The notes under the pieces were generated by a model, which did no database searches, was not told the origin of the DNA, and saw only the letters and a program-made list of their open reading frames with translations. Shown here in pieces: positions 9,842-19,709 of a DNA stretch of 64,000 nt. The DNA is from Symbiodinium natans. Lineage: Eukaryota > Sar > Dinophyceae > Suessiales > Symbiodiniaceae. Each line of letters opens with the position of its first letter. Within the stretch, counting starts at the first letter, position 1. The translations under genes were made by a program, and so were the position numbers. The DNA is taken from contig CAJNDS010002101.1 of assembly GCA_905221605.1 (NCBI GenBank), positions 65,001-129,000 of the forward strand, given 5' to 3'.

Positions 9842-9960
9842 CTAAAACAGCTTACTGCGGAACGCCAACCCCTGAAGCACTTCGACCGGCAGCGTCGTGT
9901 TCCTCAGGCCTGGCCTGAACACCTCAACAAACCCATCCGACCAACAAAGGAAGGGCGGAA
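9842..9960 (-). CDS. Low-confidence exon candidate, repeat-protein-like
   Basis: Reverse-strand open frame SDGFVEVFRPGLRNTTLPVE continuing with VLQGLAFRSKLF and a stop. The spacing faintly recalls dinoflagellate BspA-like leucine-rich repeats (F-N-x-x-L-x-x-V-x-L-P-x-x-L-Q-x-L-x-F), but only one unit is visible. Could be chance. Confidence 0.25.
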
Positions 9961-10084
9961 GTAAAAAGCACAAGTTGAACAAGGTGAAGGGGGGTTCAAG
10001 GTTTTTCAACCCCCCCAAACCTCCTCGCGCCTTAAAACCAAACCCTGAACAGCCCTGAACCTCCCTTTTCGTTCGCGCATTCAT

Positions 10085-11190
10085 TCATTTTATTCACGCG
10101 CCTCGTTTCCTCGCTTGAAAAAAATTGTATGCGCGTACTTAATGCGTTCACTCTGTTCACTCGTTAAATGATTACGGGCGAACAGTACGCTCTTTTAGTT
10201 ACACACACGGGCAAGTTATTTAGTGTGTACGCGTGAACGTAGCGAATTCACTTCGTAAACTTGTTCATTAATTGTGTTCACTTGTTCACCTAAAGATTGA
10301 ATAATACAAGCATGAACCCGCAAGCCCTCAACCCGAAAACCAAGGCCCAAGGCACTGTTGGAACAGCGGCCGCGCGCGTGGAGTGAGCTGGGATGACGAT
10401 GGGGATCCCTGCACAGGGTTTTGGGAACGTCTCGGGATTTCAGGATTTTGGGGCTTCGAGCCCCTGACCCTACAGCCGCAACTGCTTAATCGAGCCCTAT
10501 ATGCCTAGAGAGCACACAAGGTTGGGATCCATATGGATTCCCTCACGCCGTTCAACGCATCGAGACGCCACCAGCAGGAAAGGTCTTCCAAGATATGGGG
10601 GTTCGGTGGAGTTGGGATATGGGGGGCTTATCCCTCGAATTGCAAGGCGCGTTTAAAGCTTAATGCGCTGAGTGAGGCTTCCCACCCATCGGTCTTGATC
10701 TCTACTTGAGCTCTATCTGAACAACGTCCACAGTCCTCCCTCCACTTGGATGCGTAAGGAGAAGCACTCCTGAGGTGCCACTGCTTCTCAGAAGCCCTTA
10801 CCTTTTCGCAACTTGGAACCGAACTAACTCACTGGCCCAAAGCCCAAAGAAATAAAAGTTGAAACTTTCAGAATAAACTAATTACCTCATAAGAAGCCCA
10901 AAAGTTGAAAAGTTGGGTTTTGAGCCAGTAAGCTAACTACCCGAACCAAGATGCTTGTAGATAAGTAAGGCTGCCCCCTAGGCCCCGATCTTCCAACCTG
11001 GGAATGCACAGTGGCCCATGGGAACCCGCAGCCAACCAAGAAACCCTGAAGGTACAGGAAGCACACACACACACCTCGGAATAACAACTGCCCGGCTTGC
11101 CCTGAGAGTAGGCCTCAATGTGCAAAAAGCACCCCCAATCCCTCCCGCACCCCATCGGCCTCTGCTGGGGCCATACTCCTGGTTGCGGGA
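10085..11190. other. Interval with no recognised gene
   Basis: 10085-10310 has recurrent GTTCACT and GTTCATT words, an imperfect minisatellite. The rest gives only short overlapping ORFs without recognisable motifs. Confidence 0.4.
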
Positions 11191-11196
11191 GAGCTG

Positions 11197-11234
11197 TAGT
11201 TTAGGGTTTAGGGTGTAGGGTGTAGGGTTTAGGG
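11197..11234 (+). repeat. Short telomeric array (TTTAGGG / TGTAGGG)
   Basis: Five units, two of them TGTAGGG. Confidence 0.85.
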
Positions 11235-11386
11235 TCAAGAGGGGCCGAGTATGGAACAACCCCACGTCGTGGTATGTCAGGCTGCGAAACGCCTCGTGCT
11301 GGTAGGGGCGGGCGACTTCAAGTGCTACGCTGCCAAAAAATGGTACAGGGCTTCTTGCTCCACTAAAGATACTAGCCCAGCAAACG

Positions 11387-11614
11387 CTAAACCCTAACCC
11401 TCAACCCAAAAAGGTCGGCCATTTGGGCGTTTGCCTGATGACTTTTGGAAACCTGTGACGGGATGCGGTCGACACTCGGGGGTTTCATATCCCCAAGCAG
11501 GAGCAACTGTTGAACCTCTATAAAATCACAGACTGGAACCAAGGGTTCATTTACTGCCTTTTTAAAATATGAAAAGTCTGAATGAAAAATCTGGTACGGT
11601 AGTCCCCAAGCCAT
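11387..11614 (-). CDS. Low-confidence hypothetical ORF
   Basis: About 75 open codons including NEPLVPVCDFIEVQQLLLLG. No family recognised; telomeric remnants lie at its 3' end. Confidence 0.2.
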   Translation of the reverse strand: MAWGLPYQIFHSDFSYFKKAVNEPLVPVCDFIEVQQLLLLGDMKPPSVDRIPSQVSKSHQANAQMADLFGLRVRV

Positions 11615-11759
11615 AAGCCATCTACAGGGACTGGTCGAGCTGCTACCTCATCCAGATCATTGGGACTCTGCCTTGGGCCCCTAAGGTTGCACCCTTGAAT
11701 TTGAGGACCCTTTGAAGGCATCCTGAATATTCTTCAAGGGCCATATCTTAGTTGTCCAG

Positions 11760-11852
11760 TACCTAGGGGTTTTTAAGGTTAACCTTTGGGATTATAAGGG
11801 GAATATGTTAACCCAAGAAAGGTTAAAGGTTACCTACTCTACTACTAAGATA
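11760..11852. mobile_element. MITE-like element, 90-bp family, copy 3
   Basis: Carries TTTTAAGGTTAACCTTTGGG and AGGTTAAAGGTTACCTACTC in the layout of the copies at 193, 3756 and 62977. Confidence 0.45.
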
Positions 11853-12017
11853 TTAAGGGAACCTCTGAAAGGGGCACATCCTTCAGGGTCGAGCTTGACT
11901 CCCTTGACCCTCCCTAAACCCTGTTGAACCCAGGCTCTCAGCATTAGTTGGGACCACCTAGCACTGCTTCTTGCAGAGCTCCGTAGCAAAGGACTCACAG
12001 CAAAGCCCGCAAACTCC

Positions 12018-12068
12018 CTAAACCCTAGCCCTAAACCCTAAACCCTAAACCCGAAACCCTAAACCCAG
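12018..12068 (-). repeat. Interstitial telomeric array (CCCTAAA)n
   Basis: Seven units. The last reads CCCTAAACCCAG and could serve directly as a splice acceptor for a forward-strand exon. Confidence 0.93.
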
Positions 12069-12185
12069 AGCACCGGCCCTATTTCTGAGAGCCCCAAGGG
12101 CCTCGAGGGAAGTCCGGTGCCGCCAAGGGCGGGATGCAGCTTGGAGGCCTTCTCCTCGGCGAAGACACATCAGTCGTGGTTGAAG
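12069..12185. CDS. Candidate internal exon spanning a whole telomere-flanked island
   Basis: On the forward strand exactly 117 nt (39 codons, phase 0-0) lie between CCCTAAACCCAG and GTTTAG, reading STGPISESPKGLEGSPVPPR and ending SSAKTHQSWLK. On the reverse strand a shorter frame (EKASKLHPALGGTGLPSRP) also ends exactly at a GTTTAGGG donor. Codon third positions do not separate the strands. Either way, the repeat edge and the open-frame edge coincide. Product not recognised. Confidence 0.4.
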
Positions 12186-12360
12186 GTTTAGCGTTTAGGG
12201 ATAGGGTTTAGGGTTTAGGGTTTAGGGTTTAGGGTTTAGGGTTTAGGGTTTAGGGTTTAGGGTTTAGGGTTTCGGGTTTCGGGTTTCGGGTTTCGGGTTT
12301 CGGGCGTAGGGTTTAGGGTGTCGGGTTTAGGTTTCGTTTTTGGGTTTGGGTTTAGGTTTG
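12185..12360 (+). repeat. Long interstitial telomeric array, tail of TTTCGGG variants
   Basis: About ten perfect units, then five successive TTTCGGG units and degenerate ones. Confidence 0.93.
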
Positions 12361-12467
12361 AGTTCACGCTCACGCAGGAAGTGGTGCGCTGTAAGGACAG
12401 CGTCCCGAGAGGAGAACACTTGCAGACTTCCACCCTGCCGGGAACACATGCGAGACAGGGTGGGCGC

Positions 12468-12577
12468 TTGGGATGTTCACCCTAAAACAAACAGTCCTTA
12501 ATTGGATTGTAGTACCCCCCCTCCCCCCCATTAGAATTCCCGATTAAGGACCGTTCCTTGAAGGGGGAACGTCCCAA
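12468..12577. mobile_element. MITE, TTGGGATGT family, copy 2
   Basis: A 110 bp element starting TTGGGATGTTCACCC and ending GGGGGAACGTCCCAA. Inner AGTCCTTAATTGGATTGTAG is mirrored by GATTAAGGACCGTT. A C-rich centre separates the arms. Confidence 0.65.
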
Positions 12578-12636
12578 GTGGGCGCCCTCGTCCGAAGACC
12601 ATCCGGCAGAGATGCTTGCCAAGGACGCCTTGGGAT

Positions 12637-12663
12637 TTAGGGTTTAGGGTTTAGGGTTTAGGA
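12637..12663 (+). repeat. Short telomeric run (TTTAGGG)n
   Basis: Four units. Confidence 0.85.
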
Positions 12664-12912
12664 CTGGCCTGAAGGCTCGAGCCCCCTGTGGCCCATGAAA
12701 AGGAAACAAGAAAAACAAACCACCAACACTCCCGATCAAGTGGGGGCTTGGGGGTTGATATGGGGGTGTACGAAAAATAAGGGGCCCGTAATGTAGACCC
12801 CCAAATAGTATAGGATTCCCTCTCCAACAAGGTGTCCCTCATTTCGGAAACCCCGCATTTGAGAGTCGCTTCGTGGCTTCAGCGCCATGTTTTTTCCAAC
12901 CCCATCCCATCT

Positions 12913-13090
12913 CTTGGGATGTCCCCCCTTCTACTCACAAGGGGTACAAGAATCCCCTATTAAGGACTCTTAGTGTAAGGGGGAAACTTGGAATCCCTAA
13001 GAAGGACTCTTCGTATACGGGGCATAATGGGGGGGTACAAAGATTCTTCTTAAGGAGCTGTTAGTATAAGAGGCAAGCACCCCAAAGCCT
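12913..13090. mobile_element. MITE, TTGGGATGT family, degenerate or nested copies
   Basis: Starts TTGGGATGTCCCCCC and holds three successive AAGGACT(C/G)TTAGTRTAAGG-like segments, suggesting nested or tandem insertion of the family. Confidence 0.45.
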
Positions 13091-13234
13091 CCCTTAAACC
13101 TAATACACCCTAGACCCTTTTTGCACTAAACCCTAACCCCAACAAGGAGCTCTTCGTATAACAGGGAAGCATCCCAAGCCCATGCCCCTTTGAGTTGTGT
13201 CGAGTCTGGGTCTGGGTCCCTTTGCTCTTTTTGT

Positions 13235-13254
13235 GGGGGGGGGGGGGGGGGGGG
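13235..13254 (+). repeat. G homopolymer (20 G) abutting block 1
   Basis: An uninterrupted G-run immediately left of the left terminal inverted repeat of block 1. The length may be affected by sequencing error. Confidence 0.8.
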
Positions 13255-13257
13255 TGT

Positions 13258-13286
13258 GTGAGCAAAACCGGGTCTATTTAGAAGCT
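13258..13286. repeat. Left terminal inverted repeat of block 1
   Basis: Contains TGAGCAAAA and GGGTCTATTTAGAAGCT. A second inverted match, GCTTCTAAATAGACCC, lies 62 bp inward at 13348-13363, so the left end is itself a small inverted repeat. Confidence 0.7.
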
Positions 13287-13390
13287 GGGGCTTGTGATTT
13301 ATAATACAGGTCCATATACCTAAATGTAATAAACCTAGAAGAGCACGGCTTCTAAATAGACCCTACGGTTGGATTTCAAAAGGACGTTGG

Positions 13391-15345
13391 CAGAAATTAA
13401 TAATTTTAATAATTTTAATAATTTTAATAATTTTAATAATTTTAATAATTTTAATAATTTTAATAATTTTAGTAATTTTAATATTTTTAATGATCCTGAG
13501 AGGCTCCCGGAAAATTAAAATTATTAACAATATTAAAATTATTTAAATTATGAGTTTCTGCCCTGAGAGGCTCCCGGAAAATTAAAATTATTAGAATTAT
13601 TAAAATTATTAAATTCTTAAAATTATTAAAACTTTTAAAATTATTAAAATTATTAATTTCTGCCCTGAGAGGCTCCCGGAAAATTAAAATTATTAAAATT
13701 ATTAAAATTATTAAAATTTTTAAAATTATTAAAATTATTAAAATTATTAAAATTATTAATTTCTGCCCTGAGAGGCTCCCGGAAAATTAAAATTATTAAA
13801 ATTATTAAAATTATTAAAATTATTAATTTCTGCCCTGAGAGGCTCCCCGAAAATTAAAATTGTTAAAATTATTAAAATTATTAAAATTATTAAAATTATT
13901 AAAATTATGAAAATTATGAAAATTATTAAAATTATTAAAAAGATTAAAATTAGTAATTTCTGCCCTGAGAGGCTCCCGGAAAATTAAAAAATTATTAAAA
14001 TTATTAAAATTATTAAAATTATTAAATTTATTAATTTCTGCCCTGGGAGGCTCCCGGAAAATTAAAATTTGTAAAATTATTAAATTATTAAAATTATTAA
14101 AATTATTAATTTCTGCCCTGAGAGGCTCCCGGAAAATTAAAATTATTAAAATTATTAAAATTATGAAAATTATTAAAATTTTTAAAATTATTAAAATTAT
14201 TAATTTCTGCCCTGAGAGGCTCCCGGAAAATTAAAATTATTAAAATTATTAAAATTATGAAAAATATTAATTTCTGCCCTGGGAGGCTCCCGGAAAATTA
14301 AAATTATTAAAATTATTAAAATTATTAAAATTATTAAAATTATTAAAATTATTAATTTCTGCCCTGAGAGACTCCCGGAAAATTAAAATTATTAAAATTA
14401 TTAAAATTATGAAAATTATTTGAAATTATTAAAATTATTCAAATTTTAATTATTAATGGTTTCATAATTTGAATAATTTTAACAATTTTACTAATTTTAA
14501 TAATTTTAATAATTTTAATAATTTTAATAATTTTTATTTTCCGGGAGCCTCTCAGGGCAGAAAATAATAATTTTAATATTTTTAATAATTTTAATAATTT
14601 TAATTTTCCGGGAGCCTCTCAGGGCAGAAATTAATAATTTTAATAATTTTAATAATTTTAATTTTCGGGGAGCTCTCAGGGCAGAAATTAATAATTTTAA
14701 TAATTTTTAATCATTTTAATAATTTTAATTTTCCGGGAGCCTCTCAGGGCAGAAATTAATAATTTTAATAATTTTAATAATTTTAATTTTCCGGGAGCCT
14801 CTCAGGGCAGAAATTAATAATTTTAATAATTTTGAATATTTTTTCTAATTTTAATTTTCAGGGAGCCTCTCAGGGCAGAAAATAATAATTTTAATAATTT
14901 TAATAATTTTAATAATTTTAATAATTTTAATAATTTTAATTTTCCGGGAGCCTCTCAGGGCAGAAATTACTAATTTTAATAATTTTTTTAATAATTTTAA
15001 TAATTTTAATAATTTTAATAATTTTAATTTTCCGGGAGCCTGTCAGGGCAGAAATTAATAATTTTAATAATTTTAATATTTTTTCTAATTTTAATTTTCA
15101 GGGAGCCTCTCAGGGCAGAAAATAATAATTTTAATAATTTTAATAATTTTAATAATTTTAATAATTTTAATTTTCCGGGAGCCTCTCAGGGCAGAAATTA
15201 ATAATTTAATAATTTTAATTTTAATAATTTTCATAATTTTAATAATTTTAATAATTTTAATAATTTTAATTTTCCGGGAGCCTCTCAGGGCAGAAATTAA
15301 TAATTTTAATAATTTTAATAATTTTAATAATTTTAATAATTTTAA
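13391..15345. repeat. AT-rich palindromic minisatellite (11 + 11 core motifs)
   Basis: The core CTGAGAGGCTCCCGGAAAAT, followed by runs of TTAAAATTA units, occurs 11 times in one orientation up to about 14380. It then occurs 11 times in the opposite orientation (CCGGGAGCCTCTCAGGGCAG) from about 14540. The symmetry centre is near 14455. The right half also has a ~242 bp higher-order period marked by TTTTCAGGGAGCC variants at 14860 and 15100. The whole could fold into a roughly 1 kb stem. Confidence 0.9.
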
Positions 15346-15579
15346 ATGTACTTTTTTAGCTTAGAATCAGTAAAAACTGAAAATTTGCTCAAAGAATCCT
15401 ACAACATAGTAAAAAATCGCAAAAATTGACCAATTTTGGGGGCCCGTGTAGTATAAAATCAAATAAAAAACGGTACGTGAGAATGCCTTCAGATGCAGGA
15501 GAAAAGAGTACCCAGAAACCGCGGTATCATCTCCAAAAAATGACAAAAACACACCGTACTCTCCTACGCGATCCTACGC
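15346..15579. other. Leader segment of block 1
   Basis: A segment with no recognised gene, nearly identical to 38658-38893 in block 2. It joins the minisatellite to the first CT-rich unit. Confidence 0.7.
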
Positions 15580-17837
15580 GCTATCCTGCATTCCTTCCTC
15601 TTTGTCTTTGGTTCGGAAAAGAAAGGAACGGCTACCAGCCTCCCTCCCGACTTACATCTTTACATTCTCTTGTTTCGTCCTGCTCACCCGGAAAGAAGGT
15701 CTGCCTCCAGTCTTTCCTCGCCTCCCTGCTCACTATTATGAGTTCCTTTCACTTCTCTTCTGTTGCTTACATTCTTCTCAAAAGTGTGAAAGGTGCGGGG
15801 GACATCCCTTTCACTTTGTCTCTTCTGGGGAAATTCCCAATTGCAGGAGGCTCTCTCTCCTTGTCTTTGTTCTGTGTTCATATAGGGAATGAAGATAGAA
15901 GATGAATAAATAAGAAAGAATCAAGTCTATAATGTCCTCTATCCGTGTCTCTTGTGATTTCTTCAATTCCTATCTCTGCAGATTCTTCAAAATGGAAGGC
16001 GGACTTCTTCCTCCAACCAAAAGCGACCTTCTCAAAAAGAAGACAAGAGACGAACATCAATCACCGGAACCTGACTCCTAATCTCCTGTGTTTCCTTGCC
16101 TCTTTCCTCGCTATTCTCTCTTCCTTTCTTCTCTCCCGGTGCTTACATTCCCATCAACATGAAAATTGAGGGGGCAGCGCATCCCTTTCCTTTCCCCATC
16201 AAAGAAAGGCTGCCTTCCTATCCGCGTATGTTCTTCCCTCTTCCTTCCGAAAAGACTATAAGAGGTAGGGGTAAACAGAATGAAAGAGGAGTCTCCTGTT
16301 GCTTTCCGACTACCTTCTCACCACAAAAAGGAACCTTCCCACTCTTCCCTACTTTCTTTCTTTTATCTTTTTGCACTTTACGTTTCCCGCTGAGAAAATG
16401 AGACGTTTCCCACTGAGAAAAAGAGACAATGATGACAATAAGGAAAAAAGATCACCTGCCTGTATTTTCAGACCTGTCCGCTGCATCTTTTCCCTTTACA
16501 TCGCAGATTGAAGGAAAGCAAAAAAGTCAGAGGGAAGAATCCCTTTCCCTACCTTTCCCAGTACATTCCTTGTGCTTTCCATGTTCTTTGGAATTGCTTT
16601 GTTCTTCAGCAAGGAAAAGCGCAACTTCCCTCTCAATTTCATGTTTCCATTTCTCCGATGTCTTTTTCATTCAAGAAGCAAGCGGAGGGGCTGCCTCCTG
16701 TGTTTCCTTGCCTCTTTCCTCGCTATTCTCTTTTCCTTTCTCTTCTCTCTTGGTGCTTACATTCTTATGAAAAACGTGAAAGTTGTGGGGGCATCCCTTT
16801 CGCTTTCTCTCTTCTGGGGAAATTCCCAATTGCAGGGGGCTCTCTCTCCTTGTCTGTCTTCTTTTCTCATACATAGGGAAAGGAGAAAGAAGATGAAGAA
16901 CTAGGAAAGAATCATTTCCACACATTCCTCTATTCCTACTGTCCGGAGATTGGCAAGCTTTCGGAAGCTCTGGTCTCTAGTCACGCCTGACCAAAGTCAA
17001 CTTCCCGTGCGTGAGGGCCATATGTGAGGGGCCAGGAGGGGGGCAGAAAGTCCGGAATATGGTAGTGTTTCGAGTTTCAAAATCGTTTCCATAGTTTCAA
17101 ATTAGTCTCAAGTCAGTTTCAAACTAGTTTCAAAATCCAGTTGAAATATCGCTGTTAAGGAGGAGCTGCAATTTCTGTCCGCGCTTGTTGAAAACCAGAA
17201 CCTCTAGAGATTCCTGCATTTTTTGCAATTGCGCGTAGAAAAACGCAGTTTCCCCTTAACAACGAATTCGCAACTGGATTTTGAAACTGTTTTGCAACTA
17301 GTCTGAAACTACAGAAACGAATTTGAAACTTGAAGAACGCAGCATTTCTGCTCCCTGGCGCTTGGCCACGCCCAAGCAAGAGGAGGCTAGAAGCCGCGGC
17401 TCGCGAAACCAGCAACAACTCTTGCCAAGGCAGCCACGCAATCACAAGTCAGTAAATTATCTTGTCTGAGACTGTGTCTCTTCTGAGTTGTTCTATTCCT
17501 TTCTCTGCATCCTTTCTTCTTCTCACTTGTCCTTTCACTTTTCTTTTGTCTCTTCTCACTCCAACCAAAAGGGAAATCGCAAGGGAGTCATATAGGGAAA
17601 GGAGACAACGTGAAGAAATAAGAAAGAATCATTTCCATATTGTCCCCTATTCCTGTCTCTAAATCTGCAGATTTTTCAGAATGGAAGGAGGGCTTCTTTC
17701 TCCCTCTCACTTTTCCTTTCGCTTTTCTTTATATTTTCTCACTCCAACCAAGCAGACAAGGGAGAGGGGTGAGAGATAGAACGCCCTTTACCTTCTCAAA
17801 ACATAGAGAGGTGACGAAAATCAATCACGGAAACCTA
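15580..17837 (+). repeat. CT-rich tandem unit 1 (about 2.25 kb)
   Basis: Period measured from the ATCCGTGTCT landmark at 15941 to its counterpart at 18195 is 2254 bp. The unit is made of diverged ~350 bp subrepeats with recurring words such as GGAAATTCCCAATTGCAGG, CTGCAGATT and AGAAAGAATCA. Open frames here are low-complexity F/S/L/R readings shared with every copy, with no recognised domain, so they are not called as genes. Confidence 0.85.
17073..17330. repeat. 258 bp imperfect inverted repeat inside unit 1
   Basis: The left arm AGTTTCAAAATCGTTTCC... to ...AAAATCCAGTTG (17073-17143) pairs with CAACTGGATTTTG... to ...GAATTTGAAACT (17271-17330). Pairing extends inward through GTTAAGG / CCTTAAC. 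Copies lie at 30207-30464, 32453-32700, 40381-40620, 42563-42820 (inverted) and 44223-44468. It could be an old MITE or a structured module of the repeat. Confidence 0.7.
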
Positions 17838-18194
17838 TCCTGCCTTCCTTCCTCTTTGTCTTTGGTTCGGAAAAGAAAGGAACGGCTACCAGCCTCCCTC
17901 CCGACTTACATCTTTACATTCTCTTGTTTCGTCCTGCTCAACCAGAAAGAAGGTCTGCCTCCAGTCTTTCCTCGCCTCCCTGCTCACTATTATGAGTTCC
18001 TTTCTCTTCTCTTCTGTTGCTTACATTCTTCTCAAAAGTGTGAAAGGTGCGGGGGACATCCCTTTCACTTTGTCTCTTCTGGGGAAATTCCCAATTGCAG
18101 GAGGCTCTCTCTCCTTGTCTTTGTTCTGTGTTCATATAGGGAATGAAGATAGAAGATGAATAAATAAGAAAGAATCAAGTCTATAATGTCCTCT
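17838..18194 (+). repeat. CT-rich tandem unit 2, left part (split by retrotransposon)
   Basis: Starts CTATCCTGCCTTCC, as units 1 and 3 do, and is interrupted at ATCCG. The rest of the unit continues at 29085. Confidence 0.85.
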
Positions 18195-18199
18195 ATCCG
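18195..18199 (+). repeat. Target site duplication, left copy (ATCCG)
   Basis: ATCCG precedes the 5' LTR and is repeated at 29080-29084 after the 3' LTR. Unfilled paralogous sites at 15941 and 31329 read CTCTATCCGTGTCTC with ATCCG once, which proves the duplication. Confidence 0.95.
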
Positions 18200-18399
18200 T
18201 GTTAAGTGTACAGCATGTATCCAGGTACAGTGAATGGGTGCAGTAGGAAAGACACCAAATGCCCTAAGGCATGTTGAGTCTGAGCAGAACGAGTTTGACA
18301 CCGGAGGCTTAGGCTCAAGAGTCGAAAGCGAGAAAAGTTGTTTTGCCTTTAGAGCGTGGTAGGAAAAGTGAGCCATGATGTTTACCACGTTTTTCAACA
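18200..18399 (+). repeat. 5' LTR (200 bp)
   Basis: Starts TGTTAAGTGTACAGC and ends TTTTTCAACA. Identical to 28880-29079. The ORF ATG at 18375 lies inside it, 25 bp before its end. Confidence 0.97.
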
Positions 18400-19709
18400 T
18401 GGTAGCGGAGCACCTGAGTCAGGGTGCGATGATGCTACAGCAAGCTGGATGGACGAAGATTTTTCCATGGAGCATGATGGTTTTCATGTCTGTGCGAGAA
18501 GTGTGTGCCAGCAACCTCCAGAACCTTCAGCATATGGCAGAGCAGACAGTTGCAGCAAGCAGTGGTGCCCTGGACGCTTTGAGTTCAGGAAGATGGCAGC
18601 AGGAATTGTTCCTGTTTGCAGTGCTGGTTTTCATGAGCAGCATTTTAGCAGGAATGGCATGGTCGTTCTTGCGAGAGATTGCAACTGAAGAGCGAGAGAT
18701 TGAGACTGTCGCCCATGAAGAGTTCATGCCTGATGTTTACATTGCAAAGTCAAGAACAGCAGTGCACAAGCATCGAGAATGCCGTGGCCTGGACAGTGCG
18801 GATCAGGCGCAAGTCGTACGTGCACCTGGATGTAGAGTTTGCTTTCCAGATGGCTATGTTTACATTCAAGGGCAGACAGAAGTAAAGAGAAGGAGGTTTA
18901 CCCAGATGACTGGATGTGGTTTCTGGATGAGAGTCCTTTGCAGTGCAGTTCTTCTACTTTGTGCAGGGCTCGTTACAGCAGAAGGGTGGTTGTTGATGAT
19001 CAAGAATGTGAAAGCAAAGGCAGCAAGAAGCAGTACAGAGATATTGCTAGATGAAGCAGAGCTCGTTATGTCAAAGCCGCTGCCCAGGAATTCGATTTCC
19101 CTCCAGGATGACCTGAAGACTATTGCCTTGGAGGATGAGCATGCCGAGGTGCAGCATGCGACTCATGCACTTGGTGGAAGCAGCAAGAATGTGCATGTGA
19201 GAAGAGAGAGAGAAGAGACAGAACATGTGGAGCTCATGTCCTTCAGTTTGCAGCGTCGTCAAACCGAAGAAGCCCCAATACGCTATGAAGATCAAGACAA
19301 CGAAGAAGACTACAACCTCGAGATTGTGAAGTACATGATCGCAGGATTTGAAGCATCAAGAAACTTCGACATCACGAATTTGAAGATTGAGGTGAAAAGA
19401 TGGTATGAAGGTACAAGAAGATTCCTTCGAAGCCTTGAGTCGAGCTACGCCCCTGAGATCTCAGTCATGTTTCACAAGCAGAAAGAAATTATTTTCGTGT
19501 TGATGATCGTGATGTGCACCCCGATTGGTTTGGTTACTTGGATCAGCCTGTACAACATGTGTGCCATCCAAAGCAAAAGAAAGGAGTGTTTGAAGAGAAG
19601 AGTTTCGAGGAGAGCCAGGTATCAAGAAGTTCGTGCATGTGGTGTTCAGAAGAAGACGCTCATGTTCATTGTGTTGCTGTATACAAACACGCAAGCAGCT
19701 GAAGCCATG
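18375..19709 (+). other. Polyprotein N-terminal membrane region (residues 1-445)
   Basis: Four hydrophobic stretches (ELFLFAVLVFMSSILAGMAW; FWMRVLCSAVLLLCAGLVTA; IIFVLMIVMCTPIGLVTWIS; LMFIVLLYTNTQAAEA) alternate with charged segments. Between the first two, H133, C136, C153 and C156 (HRECRGL then PGCRVCFPD) form an HxxC/CxxC set like the small zinc-binding module of Ada or nuclease-associated domains. The last stretch resembles a signal peptide with a possible cleavage after TQA. Ordinary copia Gag lacks such a region; its role is unknown. Confidence 0.75.

Noticed and set aside
13391-15345. CRISPR-like array
   Set aside because: The spacers are variants of one simple AT repeat, not unique sequences, and the genome is eukaryotic.
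18309-18319. GGCTCAAG in the LTR as a spliced-leader relict
   Set aside because: Only eight bases match, the upstream bases differ, and eight-base matches are expected by chance.
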